DNA of 64,000 nucleotides, from assembly GCA_003117195.1 (NCBI GenBank), contig BDSI01000135.1:232008-296007 (forward strand). The letters are read 5' to 3'. The notes under the pieces are model-generated. The model was not told the origin of the DNA. It did no database searches and worked only from the letters and a program-made list of their open reading frames with translations. Below, one piece after another: positions 53,107 through 62,636 of the stretch (its first letter is position 1; each line of letters opens with the position of its first letter). Both the position numbers and the translations under genes were made by a program. The stretch comes from Eudorina sp. 2006-703-Eu-15. Lineage: Eukaryota > Chlorophyta > Chlorophyceae > Chlamydomonadales > Volvocaceae.

Positions 53107-54105
53107 AACAGCCCGTGTCAGGAATGCCAGACCACCCTGGAGGTAGCAGGAAGCCGCCTTCCTACGAAGCACTGGGAAAAAGCACGCTTTTGAAGACATT
53201 ATTCATGCTCTTCCCCGCTTACATGTGTTGCAGGTACCAGCTGGTACCAGCTGTGCAGCGCGTGTGGCTTGCTTTTTATGCAGGGTCGCCAGATTGAACT
53301 ACCAAGGGGCCCCGGCCTGCACATCATAGCCAATGTCAGTAAGAGTATGTTTTCAGTTTTGACTGAGTTTCAGCTGAATTTTGATCGAGTTTCTACCCAG
53401 CTACTTGCTGAGGGCTACATAGACACATGCATGCGGGATAGCGCACCTCCTGCTCAAGGTGTTTGACCTGTACAACAGCACGCAGCACTCAGCAGACCAA
53501 GGAGACACCTCCAGGGCTTGCATCTTCCGGGGTTAGGCCACCTGGGCCACTGCCGCTGGCGAGAAGAGCTTTGCCACGTTCTCACCCACGGCACCCAGGG
53601 CCAAAAAAATGCTACATTTTTAGCGTGGTGGGGGGGATCCATCCTTTGATGAGGCATTCGCAGGTGTGGACTTCATGCTGTCGCTGCACAAGGGGCAGCA
53701 TGCTAAGAACACGCGCGTGGTGAGTGGGTTCAAGCCTGGTGACCGCGTACGATTGTTGGAGGGCACGGGGCTGTTCGACAAGGAGAAGGCCACCTATTCA
53801 CAGGACATTTTTACACCGTGACTCGGCAGAAGGGCTATAGGTTCGCCGTGGAGGGCAAGTGACGCCTGCATAGCCCGTCGGAAATGCTGTTGGTTCGTGA
53901 AGTGACTACAGGGTAGCAGGCGGGGTGAAGCGCCAGGCAGAGGCAGCACAGGAGCAGCGCCAGGTGCGGCGTGTTGCGCGTGCTCTTGCCACAACTCAGC
54001 AGCAGGCTACACGCGCTATTGAAGCTCAAGAGGCACCACCAGCTGCGCCTGCAAACAAGCCTGCGGGCAAGCGTGGCAGCAGGAAAGATGTAAGATGTGC
54101 CCCAC

Positions 54106-54161
54106 GCGAAGTTAGCTTTCACCGACAAGCCCGCGAAGTTAGCTTTCACCGACAAGCCCGC
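54106..54161. repeat. 27-bp direct duplication
   Basis: Two adjacent copies of CGAAGTTAGCTTTCACCGAC followed by AAGCCCG. Confidence 0.85.
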
Positions 54162-54929
54162 GAAGAACACACAGCACTGCCAATGTCCTCTAAACCAGTC
54201 ACCGGCAGTGAGGCGTGGCTGGCACAGTTGCCCGGCGAGCTTCAACCCGCCGGTCTAATCGGCCGCTCTGTCGGCACAGCCGCGGAGGCGTCGGCAGAGG
54301 CGCTAGGCACCATATGCTACATCTGCAGTGGCATTGCCCTCAGCTAAGAGCGCTGTGCGCTTTTCTGGGAGCCGCTCCAGCGACCCAGCACGCTTCTCAG
54401 CCTGCCCGCGCACCACGAGCAGCACCGGGCGGACTGGCTACTGATGCACGCTGCTGGGTGGGTCACCATCGAGGCGCACTCATTTCCCAACAAGGCTGCG
54501 TCCAACACGGTGGAGGCGGCAGCGCAGACGGCGTTCAGTGAGGCGCAGCGTGGCGCGAACCAGCACCTCAGCTTCTGGGCGCGTGACGGCAACGGCGTCA
54601 ACCAGCACCTGCGTAACGAGGCGTCATTCATGGGGGGGGGCGCAGTTCAGCCCCTGGGCGATGCTGTACGTGCGGGCGCTGCACGGGCTGGAGCCACACA
54701 GGGCGCTGGTGGTAAACTTGGGCGAGTCATGGGGACTTTGGGAGGTGGTGGTGCAGTTTAGCCCCGACACCACCCCCATCAGCACCTATATGGTGACCAC
54801 GGCGGCTGGGGAGCAGGCGAAGCAGGCGGTGCAGCCTGTGCCGGCGCAGTGGGTGTCGGCTGACAGCATGCAGCAGGCAGCCAGGGTGGCGGCGGCGGCG
54901 GCACCGACCACGGTGTTGAAGGGGGTCCA

Positions 54930-55136
54930 GTGCGCGGGTGCAGGGGGCCCTTGGGCAAGCGCGAGCAGGTGCGTGGCGAAACACACTTCGAAGTGTCGCG
55001 CTTCGAGGACAGCAAATTTGTAAAGGGCAAGCTGCAATTTTTGGTAAGATTTAAAGGATTTCCCAAGGCTGAATGGCTGCCCGCTGCTCAGCTGCAAGAA
55101 GCTCCGACGCTTACCGCGCGCTTCGCAAGGCGATGA
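54930..55136 (+). pseudogene. Chromodomain fragment
   Basis: An open frame of 68 codons. FEVSRFEDSKFVKGKLQFLV followed by RFKGFPKAEWLPAAQL has the chromodomain pattern: a hydrophobic-Glu-hydrophobic start, LVRFKGF for the usual LVKWKGY, and a W before the final helix. Such domains end the integrases of chromoviruses, where they direct integration to heterochromatin. The frame upstream is broken and no intact pol precedes it. It could be part of the element with the integrase-like segment at 53.7 kb. Confidence 0.6.
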
Positions 55137-55204
55137 AGAACTGACGCTAGTCGCTAATTACTCACAAGAGCAAAAAGACTAAGAACACCCTCCATTGTTC
55201 GACT

Positions 55205-55276
55205 TCGGAGTTTCAGCCGAGTTTCCTCCGAGTTTCCCCCGAGTTCTGACTGAGTTTCCCTTGAGTTTCTGTGCCT
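55205..55276. repeat. GAGTTTC-type short repeats
   Basis: About six imperfect units of CCGAGTTTCC with C/T variation. The same GAGTTTC motif recurs around 53358-53400. Confidence 0.65.
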
Positions 55277-55834
55277 CGCCCCACAGTGCGGCGCCGCCCC
55301 CGCCGCGCGAAAACAAAGGCCTCCGAATAACGCGAGCACGTCTGTCTGTCCACACTGCTCTAGAGGTCAGAGTACGTTAATCTCGCTAATTTGTAGCGCC
55401 AAGGCTCCTCACGTGAAGTGCAAGGCGCGACGTCTAAACCGGCAACAATTTACCGCTCAACCCAGCACGGCTCGCAAGCGGTGGTCACAGTACGGCCCAT
55501 CCTCTGCCGTACCCGTACCAAAGCACGGCTGTTAACTCGTCTGCAAACCATATTTTCGGATTAACCTAAAATCTAATTTTGAGTCGAGTTCGCCATGCAA
55601 TCAGACGCAAACCAATTCACACCATTACCGAAATAACTGAAAACCCACGCCACGGTTTCCCAGGAAGGGAAGTCCAAATAAGGAAAGGGGGAAAAGCTGC
55701 CGGGCACTCGCCCGGGCTCGCCACGGGCGCTGTCCCGCACCACACTAACACAAGGCGAGCACCTGCACACGCGCGTAGGCCGCCGCACCGGCGATGTCCT
55801 AAGCGCATACACCCCCCTCACCAAGTCTTCACAT
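55277..55834. other. 3' flank of the DIRS-like element, no gene seen
   Basis: Contains no supported frame. It may include the right-hand terminal repeat of the DIRS-like element, whose split repeats could not be identified by eye. Confidence 0.4.
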
Positions 55835-57096
55835 CTAGGGGTTCTCTAGGGGTTTTACTAAACCCTTCTCCACTACTGCCCGGCGCACCGCCACCGACTT
55901 CTTCATGTATAGCTGCACGGCCTCCGACTTCCATCTCCCGTGCTCCTTGATAGCCTCCGTACTGACCCCGGCATTGGCCGCTGCCGTCGCCCCGCCTCGC
56001 CGCAAACTGTGGGCCGAGAGGGCGGTGAGGTCGACCGAGAGATCCGACACCGCCTGCTGCAGCTCCTTGACCAGGAGGCGCAGCCTGTTAGTGAAACCCG
56101 CCCGGTCCCAGGCCACGAGGCACGCCCCTCGCACCTTCCGGGTGAACAGCGGGGCTTCGTTGCCCTGCTCCCCGACGAACCCCAGATGCCTGCGCACGAT
56201 CTTCCCGATAGGCACACCACTAGCGGTCCGCTCCGCTAGGCAAATAAAGGCCCAGGCGCCCTGCTGGTCCGTCTTGCTTCGGGCCACTTGCACCCCGATG
56301 CCCCCACCCGCAAGCTCCTGGACGCTACCCACGGTCAGCGCTGCGAGCTCGCTCCGCCGCAACATCCCAAAGAAGCCCACCACGAGCCAGCAGGCATCCT
56401 GCGTGAATTCCGCCTCCCGGCCCGGCACCTCCTTCCCCCGCTGCCGGAGCCAGCCCACCAGCAACTGCAACAGCGCCAGGGGCAACGGCGCCTTTTGCTG
56501 TGGGTGCGTCGCTCTGCCCTCCACGGCGGCCCTCCGTAGTGCCTGCCCCAGCACACGCCTCAGGACTGTGTCCCGGCTAACGAACAGCTCCGGCGCCACA
56601 CCCTTAAACCTCTGCCAATCAGCCAGCGCGCTGATGGTCCCCTCCACCGTTGAGGGCGCCAGTTTACCTACCGCGTCCGCCACAAACAGCCGCACCCGCT
56701 CCACGTTCAGATTCACGCCTGGCCCCCGGGCAGTGCCTCATCCTCTGGCACCCCCAGTGACTCCAAACAAAACCGGGTGAAGCGCCTGCGGGCTGACTCG
56801 TATGTCGCGGCCGAGCTCTCAGCCACAGCGCTACTGGCGAGCGAGACGAGGCGACCCGCAATGTCGCAGGCCCCAGCCGTCACCGCCGACCGTGTGATGC
56901 CTGCTGCCCGAAGTACGCAGGCCGGGCACCGAAACCAGCCCCCCGGGTAGGCCCCCGGGCTTAAATCGAGGCATCGGCGGTGAGCCGCCGCCAGACAGCC
57001 CTCACAGCGGACGTCCGTAGCTCGGCAACGCCGGCCGCAACCCACACACGTGTCGGGCCCACCCTCGCCAGATCCTGTCGCAACTGGGCGGGGCAT
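55835..57096 (-). pseudogene. PHD finger and tyrosine recombinase of the DIRS-like element
   Basis: The upstream frame (57096-56713) encodes a C4HC3 PHD finger (CVGCGRRC, VRCEGCLAAAHRRC, GWFRCPAC) and a helical segment (SSAATYESARRRFTRFCLES) typical of the core-binding domain of YR enzymes. The second frame (about 56728-55835) continues it: VRLFVADAVGKLAPSTVEGT, then the catalytic domain with RRSELAAL (Arg I), SKTDQQGAWAF (Lys), SAHSLRRGGATAAA (His-x-x-Arg), HGRWKSEAVQLYMKKS (His/Trp and the Tyr nucleophile). All active-site residues are present. The frames join if one base is added at C5 56723-56727. The enzyme inserts the circular cDNA of the element by site-specific recombination; the PHD finger could guide it to histone H3 tails. 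Confidence 0.8.
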
Positions 57097-57103
57097 GGCA
57101 TCA

Positions 57104-57511
57104 TCAGTTCAGACGAAGCACCAGCAGATCGTAGGCCGCCGGGTCCGCCTCGGCACCCCAGGGCCACAGGCAGTGCGACCGCCCCTTCTCTAACATGGTC
57201 AGCACACGGAACGAGCCACCCCCATGACCACTGCCCCGCACAAACTGCCTGAACCACGTCCGCTCCGGCCAGTGTGGGACCACGACTGTCGCCCGCGTGC
57301 TGCGATTTAGCCGGTAAGCTGCCTCCAACTCGCCGAGCACCTCGCCGATCAAGGTCTTTGGTGGGAAGGCCCACAGCACCTTGCCGGCAAGTTGTGCTGC
57401 CCTCCCCAAGACTGAGTTGTCCGGGCTGAAGAAGGTAGTGCAGCCCGCCTGGGCGTTCAGCCCCAGCACATCGCAGCAGCAGTCGACCGAGGGTGTGTAG
57501 ACGCCACCCAC
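57104..57511 (-). pseudogene. Methyltransferase-like domain of the DIRS-like element
   Basis: Read after RNase H once the frame changes near 57505. YTPSVDCCCDVLGLNAQAGC, TTFFSPDNSVLGRAAQ, KVLWAFPPKTLIGEVL, then ATVVVPHWPERTWFRQFV follow the order of phage Dam-type adenine methyltransferases (F-x-x-D...N-A, W...G-x-v-W-x-N-P-P-Y, v-x-P...P...W). A methyltransferase domain is known in DIRS elements between RNase H and recombinase. Here the catalytic (D/N)PP(Y/F/W) reads FPPK, so activity is unlikely. It ends at 57104, adjacent to the PHD frame. Confidence 0.6.
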
Positions 57512-58800
57512 CAGTGACCGGAACGTACGTGGCTTGCTTGAGCCGCGGGTTCAGGGCCCGCGCCTGCTCCAGCTGTCGGCTGAGGCGGTCCGCACGCACA
57601 TTGTCCACCCCGGCGATGTGCTCAGCCCGCACTTCAAACTGGTAGCGGATGGCCAGCTCCGCCAGGCTCCGACTGATCTGCCGGCCGTCCTTGACCCGCG
57701 TCGACCCGTGATTGATGGCGGCCACCGCCTGGGTATTGTCACAACGGACGAGGACGCGGCGGCCAGCCAGTCGGGGCGCCCAGGTCTCGAGGGCGCGGAG
57801 AACGGCGGACAGCTCTAGCCACGCGATGTGTAGGCTGCGCTCGGCTGGGGCCCATACCCCCTGCATTTCGGCTCTGTCCCAAGCAGCTCCAAAGCCGGCG
57901 CCACTGGCGTCAGTGAAGATGGTTGCTGCCTCCGCTCCCGCAAACTCCCCCCTCACCAAGTCCAGGTCGGCCACCGTGCAGCGCTTGACCCCATCCCAGA
58001 CGGACGAGTCGCTGCGCAGCACATCCCACCAGAACTGCAGATCGTCCACGGCGCCGCCATTGAGCCGCAAGGACGGTGGTGGTGACCGCACGGAAAAGAG
58101 GCTGTCGTACTGGCCTTGTAGGAAGACGTTGCCCCAGCGGCACGCCCGTGCCAGGAAGGTTAGGCGCCCCGCCACCGCCTCGACGTCGGAGCGGGGGACC
58201 GGACCGACCAGCACAGCGTCGAGCAGTGCCCGTACCTCCAATGCGTAGCGGCAGCGTTTGTCCGGCGCAATCTGCATCTCCATCCGGACCGTGTCAAAGA
58301 GCATGCCCAGGAACTCCAGCTGCTGCAACGGTGTGTCGCGGCCTTTGTCCTTGCTGAGTTTCCACTCCAGCCCCAGCTCAGCGCCCACCTCGTCCAGCAC
58401 CGCGAACGTGCCCTGCACGTCGGCATGTGTCGCCCCCATGATCATGAAGTCATCCACATAGACGAAAATCTGTGCCTTGAGGCCCCGCCGGTCGCACTCT
58501 CGCTGGAAGATGTCGGCCGCGGCCGTGGTGAGCTCAACGAAGATGGCGGGGCTCTGGCTCGCACCAAAGGGCAGGCCAACCCACCGCTGCAGCGCTTTGG
58601 TGGTGGGGTGTCGGAAGGCCATGAAGTGGCGGGCGTTGGGGGTCAGCTTGACGTGGTGGAAGCCATTAGCCAGGTCCCGTTTGCCGAGAAACCCGCCCCG
58701 GGGTAGGTGCTGTAGCAGGGTTGCCAGGTCTGGCAAAGGGCACGGCAGCTTGACCATGCAATCGTTGACACCTGAGCGGGACGGGTCAGTGATGGGATGC
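57500..58800 (-). pseudogene. Reverse transcriptase and RNase H of the DIRS-like element
   Basis: Begins ITDPSRSGVNDCMVKLPCPL after a frame change from the upstream part. RT blocks: FLGKRDLANGFHHVKLTPNA (motif A region), LPFGASQSPAIFVELT (motif B), QIFVYVDDFMIMGATHADVQ (motif C, VDD). RNase H: AATIFTDASGAGFGAAWDRA (first Asp), WLELSAVLRALETW (Glu), VRCDNTQAVAAINHGS (Asp), HIAGVDNVRADRLSRQLEQA (last Asp). This is the DIRS/Ngaro-type RNase H with an intact catalytic set. The frame runs on in shadow beyond 57500, but the real protein switches frame there to the methyltransferase-like domain. Confidence 0.82.
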
Positions 58801-59837
58801 TGCCGTCGGGCTTGAGCACTACGTGCAATGGGTTGACGACAGCTGCGAAGGCGTCCTCCGTGCCGTGGCAGTGTGGGTCGTACTGTTCCGTGACACCGCT
58901 CCGTAGCAGGGCGTCGAAGTGAGACTCCATTTCCGCCATGTGCGGGTGAAGGGACGGGTAGTTTTGGAGGTGGTGAGAGGCCGCAGGGACGGTGTGAAAC
59001 TGCCAATCGGCCTCGTTGCGTGTGGCGGGAGTGTTGATCCCATACTTGAGCCACGCGGCGGTGTTGAGCTTGGAGCCGGACAGCCGTCCAAGAGGGTTGC
59101 CGCTGGGTCGAGGTACCACCGCGGTGGGTTGCTGCCGGATGGGGGGTTGTGGCCGCGGTGAGGCTGCATGGCGGCCTGTACGTGTGGCCAGCCCACGGAG
59201 GCCCACCACCTCTGGGTCGACAAGCACTTCTTGTGTCAGCCGGCCGAAGTCGCCCGCATCGATGGCGTCCTCGATATCGGCCTGGTCTGCGTCCACATGG
59301 TCGTCACGGGTGCCCGCCGCTGTACCACCCATCCGTGGGGCTGTACCACCCATCTGTGGGGCTGCTGTTGCCGCTGTCGTCCCTGCTGCCGCTGTTGCTG
59401 CTGTTGCTGCCACTGGCCCCCGGACCCGCTCGCCTGCCCGGCGGGTTCCCGCACCAAGGCTCGGGCCTGCAGCCCCCGCAGTCTCACCTGGTATTTCGGC
59501 AGGTGGGGGCGCCGCGGGGCCCTGGAGAAGTGCTGTCTTCCGAGCGTAGATTGCTTCCCGCGCCTGCTCCCGCAGCTGCAGGTCTCGGCGGTACGATGGC
59601 TCCTGACGCCCGAGAAGTCGGCGCTTTTGTTTATATTGGGACCGAACGAGGTCAATTTTCGCGGCATACGAGTCCTTCGCGGCTTTGCTAGCTGTCGCCC
59701 GCGGGACCTCCAGCGTCCCCAATTTATCCAGCTCCTCGCTATTAATTTCCGTGAGCTTTTCTAAGGCCTGGTTCAGGTGCTGAAACTCAAGGTCGCTGAG
59801 AGGAGGGTACTTCTCGAGTTCCCTGTCGCAGTCTGAA
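58790..59837 (-). pseudogene. N-terminal (gag-like) part of the DIRS-like element
   Basis: From the junction with the Ty3 LTR: PPLSDLEFQHLNQALEKLTE, a Lys/Arg-rich helix (SYAAKIDLVRSQYKQKRRLL), an Ala/Thr/Gly-rich linker, an acidic stretch (DDHVDADQADIEDAIDAGDF), then LNTAAWLKYGINTPATRNEA and HPHMAEMESHFDALLRSGVT, which lead into RT (VNPLHVVLKPDG). The frame breaks near 58795 just before the RT. The true start lies beyond the inserted LTR and is not in the window, or is displaced by the insertion. Confidence 0.6.
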
Positions 59838-59839
59838 AA

Positions 59840-60224
59840 TGTAACGCGGATGTTACGGACTTAAGAAATACTTAAGGACGTAGGCATCGCGACACAAAGC
59901 CACAGAGCTATCGGCCTGGGAAGCCGTATACGGTTATGACCGTATATGGGAAGGACCGTAGGCCTTGCCTATTTAGGATCACCTTCAAGACACCTTCCAC
60001 TACGGGGCGTACGTCGTGGTAGGGTATATGGTATCACGCGCTACATGCCGTAGTACGGCACTAGGCCTGAGCGAGGGCCTAGGCGCATAAAGGCTCGCAC
60101 GGGTAGGGCGGGTGCCGTGTCGCTATTACGCCTAGCGGCTGAGGATCGTTTCCTCACTAGACTCTGATCCTACGCTTCCGCAGTGGTTACACTTGTACGC
60201 TAAGTACCCACACGCGTCGTTACA
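59840..60224 (+). repeat. 5' LTR of the right-end Ty3 element
   Basis: 385 bp starting TGTAACG and ending CGTTACA, a perfect 7-bp terminal inversion, followed at once by a TGGTATCC primer site. Short palindromic blocks such as CCGTATACGG occur inside. The partner LTR is not in the window, so the limits rest on these end signals. Confidence 0.75.
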
Positions 60225-60225
60225 G

Positions 60226-60240
60226 TGGTATCCTACGACC
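60226..60240 (+). other. tRNA primer-binding site of the right-end Ty3 element
   Basis: TGGTATCCTACGACC. Its first eight bases equal those of the primer site of the young element at 28.7 kb and of the initiator tRNA-Met type site. Confidence 0.65.
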
Positions 60241-60286
60241 AACTAGAGTCTTTTCCATTTTATTTTTAAGTGCTAGAGAAAAAAAA

Positions 60287-62636
60287 ATGCCGCCCAAGCC
60301 TAATGCCACTCTGCCTGCCAAGCCAGCCCCAGTGCCGGGACTGGACTCGGACACGGAGGTCGATCTGGCGACCGAAAAGGTGGCGCAGGGCGCCAAGACC
60401 CAGTCGGTGGGTCGCAAGGGAACGGGCTCGAAGGTCGAGCATAAGTTAAAGATGCTTCAGAAGGCTTTGTCGTTGCCGGAGCTCTATAAGAGGGCTGCCG
60501 CTCGCACCGGGAAGAAGAAGTCGGGACCGAAGAAAATGCCTGTTAAGAAGGGTCCCATTGCGCGGCAGAAGATAGGTAATAAGACCTATTTCAACAGCGA
60601 TGAGGAGATGGAAGACGTTACCGGCAAGAAACCGGTCGCTACGGGCACTGCCGTTGTTGATGCGAAGCGCGCCCTGGCTGTTCCGACATCCTCTGATTCG
60701 CTGTCCAGCTCGTCTTCTTCCCTCGAAACTTCTGACGATGATGACGATGCCCCTCTGCCGCGGACGGCCGCCCGACAGGCTGACAGCTCGCTCGCCAACG
60801 AGTTGGCGAACACGGGTCTCACGGAGAAGGCCCCGGCTGTCAACGGTGCTGGACCAGCCGGCGAGGGCACGGCTGGCGCTCGTGCGACCACTGCCGCTCC
60901 GGACAACGGTGCGGCGGCGGGCGCCAATGCGCCGGTCACCATGGAAATGATATGGCAGATGCTGCAGACCCAGCAGCGGCTGATCGACCGGACAGATAAG
61001 TTGGAAGCGATGACGGTGAATGAACACGGTGGATCTGGTCGGCACGTTGGTTACCAAGACCACCGACCTGCAGGCGGACTTCAAGCGCCTGACCCGGCAG
61101 GTTGGTCAGCTGGCCAGTCCCCCGCCCCGCCGGGGGCGCTCGCCGACAACCTCCAGCTCGTCGGAATCCGGTCAGGCGTCTGACTCATCTTCTGAGTCGG
61201 AGCGCCGCAAGAACAAGCAGCAGCGCCGCCGGGAGAACAAACGCCAGAGGAAGGCGGACGCCGCCGCCAAGGAGAAGGTCGATGCCCTGCGGATGGAGCA
61301 GGCGCAGCTACAGCAAGACCGGATGGCGGTCGACGCCAAGCCAGCGCCGGAGCGCCCGCAGATGGTTCCCATGGCACCGGGCGCCGCAGCTTTAGTGCCC
61401 GCGGCGCAGGCCACCCCAGGTGGTGGGCCAACCGACTCTCCTGGCGCCGGCTCTGTCCCCGCAACATGAATCCCGCACCAGCCGGCCGTGGCGCCCATCA
61501 AGGAGATGGTGGCCCGCTTTATGGAAGCAATGCAAGGTTCCCCACTTCCTTTCTCGGAGCTTGCTAATCTGACGCGCGAGGCCGTTGCGGGTGCCCTGGG
61601 GAAGGAGCGCTTGGACCCGAAGGAGACCGGAATAGTCGCGGTGGAGATGATGCGGCACTTGAATGATCGCCGCGCTCCGATGGAAGCTGGGCCTTCCAAC
61701 CCAGGTGGGCAGTCGTGGGCAATGGTGGCGCAGCGGCCAGCACAAGTCACGGGAGCTGAGCCGACTGCCGGGCAGCAGGGTTCCGAGGTGAGCATAGGTC
61801 ACCGTCGCTTGCCTAACCCCGTGAAGTTTCACGGGAAGGTCGATACCCATATTTCGTGCGCTCAGACTTGGTTCGATACGCTCGTGCAGTACATGCAAGC
61901 GTCGGGATTAGAACCAACGAAGCATTTTGCCTTCTGGCTGACGGGTCGTGCACAGGAATGGGGGCAAGCGCTTCTGAAAATGTATGCTGATAAGGGCGAG
62001 CAGCTTACTTTGCCTGCTTTGCGTGCTGCATTCCTTTTGCAATATGGGGATGTACGGCGGCATACAGCCAATGAAGTACGGGAACGCCTGTTTGCCGGCG
62101 AGCATAATATGAAATCAGGGGAACGTGTGCAGGAATACACACAGCGTTTCCGTGATGTCATCCGTGATGCACGGGATATGTCACAGGGTGAAATGATTGC
62201 ATGGTTCGTGCACGGGTTACCCACGGCAATGCGAAAGGCATGTGTTACGGATGCGAACGGCCGGGATTGGAAATCACTCGATGACTTGATTGAGTACGCC
62301 ACCGGTCAAGAAATTCGCTCTCGTGTTGCCGCCCTTAAGAGTATGGCTGCCACGCTTAACTTTGTCAAAACCCCCCGCTCCAAAACCCTGCGCAAGCAGA
62401 AACGCCATGGAAGCAAGTCTGATGGCGGCAGCAAGCCGCCGGTCATGTGCTACGGTTGTGGACACATGGTCCAAGACTTGAAGAAGCATAAGGAATCGGG
62501 CGTCTGCGAGCAAATCAGGGAACTGGCTGGGCCGCCTGTACGGCTCCAGCATAATGAGCGTAATAAGAACCGCGGAAGGGGCAATGGCCGGGGGCGTGGT
62601 GGTCGCGGCGGAAGGGGAGACCCGATGCAAGAATAG
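60287..62636 (+). pseudogene. gag: Gag of the right-end Ty3 element, with lesions
   Basis: ATG at 60287 after an A-rich leader. The N-terminal 250 residues are basic, then Ser/Asp-rich. The frame switches near 61010-61020 (DKLEAMT to VDLVGTLVTKTTDLQADF), meets TGA at 61467-61469, and continues in the same frame as the capsid: LPNPVKFHGKVDTHISCAQT, WFDTLVQYMQASGLEP, FAFWLTGRAQEWGQALLKMY, LRAAFLLQYGDVRRHTANEV, WFVHGLPTAMRKA, the classic retrotransposon gag layout. A zinc-finger-like CYGCGHMVQDLKKHKESGVC (62448-62507; C-x2-C-x9-H-x5-C) replaces the usual CCHC knuckle, followed by an RGG-rich tail. It ends at TAG 62634-62636, after which pol continues in the same frame. Gag would assemble the particle. 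Confidence 0.75.

Larger units (their letters stand above)
53260..55140 (+). mobile_element. Remains of a chromodomain-bearing transposable element
   Basis: Broken plus-strand frames. Near 53720-53905 VVSGFKPGDRVRLLEGTGLF, then YSQDIFTVTRQKGYRFAVEG and SPSEMLLV resemble the strand set after the catalytic core of DDE integrases (GDxVR...FxI). A chromodomain follows 1.1 kb later. Between them is an Ala/Gln-rich helical segment and a frame with VTIEAHSFPNKAASNTVEAA that I cannot assign. Superfamily (Ty3 chromovirus or Polinton-like) is undecided. The left boundary near 53260 is approximate. Confidence 0.45.
55835..59839 (-). mobile_element. DIRS-like tyrosine-recombinase retrotransposon, interrupted
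   Basis: Minus-strand order: gag-like/N-terminal region, RT, RNase H, methyltransferase-like domain, PHD finger, tyrosine recombinase. RT-RH-MT-YR is the DIRS layout. Frames are broken at three places (near 58795, 57505 and at C5 56723-56727). The 5' end is cut by the LTR of the Ty3 element at 59840; the sequence just inside (CATTTTCAG on the minus strand) continues as ELEKYPPLSDLEFQHLNQ. Confidence 0.82.

Noticed and set aside
53260..55140. Naming the chromodomain relic a Polinton/Maverick
   Set aside because: The integrase C-terminal pattern is shared by several superfamilies, and no polymerase B, ATPase or capsid gene was seen nearby.
59880..60220. tRNA-like or other structured RNA genes in the palindrome-rich stretch
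   Set aside because: The palindromes (CCGTATACGG and similar) lie within a segment bounded by TGTAACG...CGTTACA and a primer site, so they are LTR sequence; no cloverleaf could be drawn.
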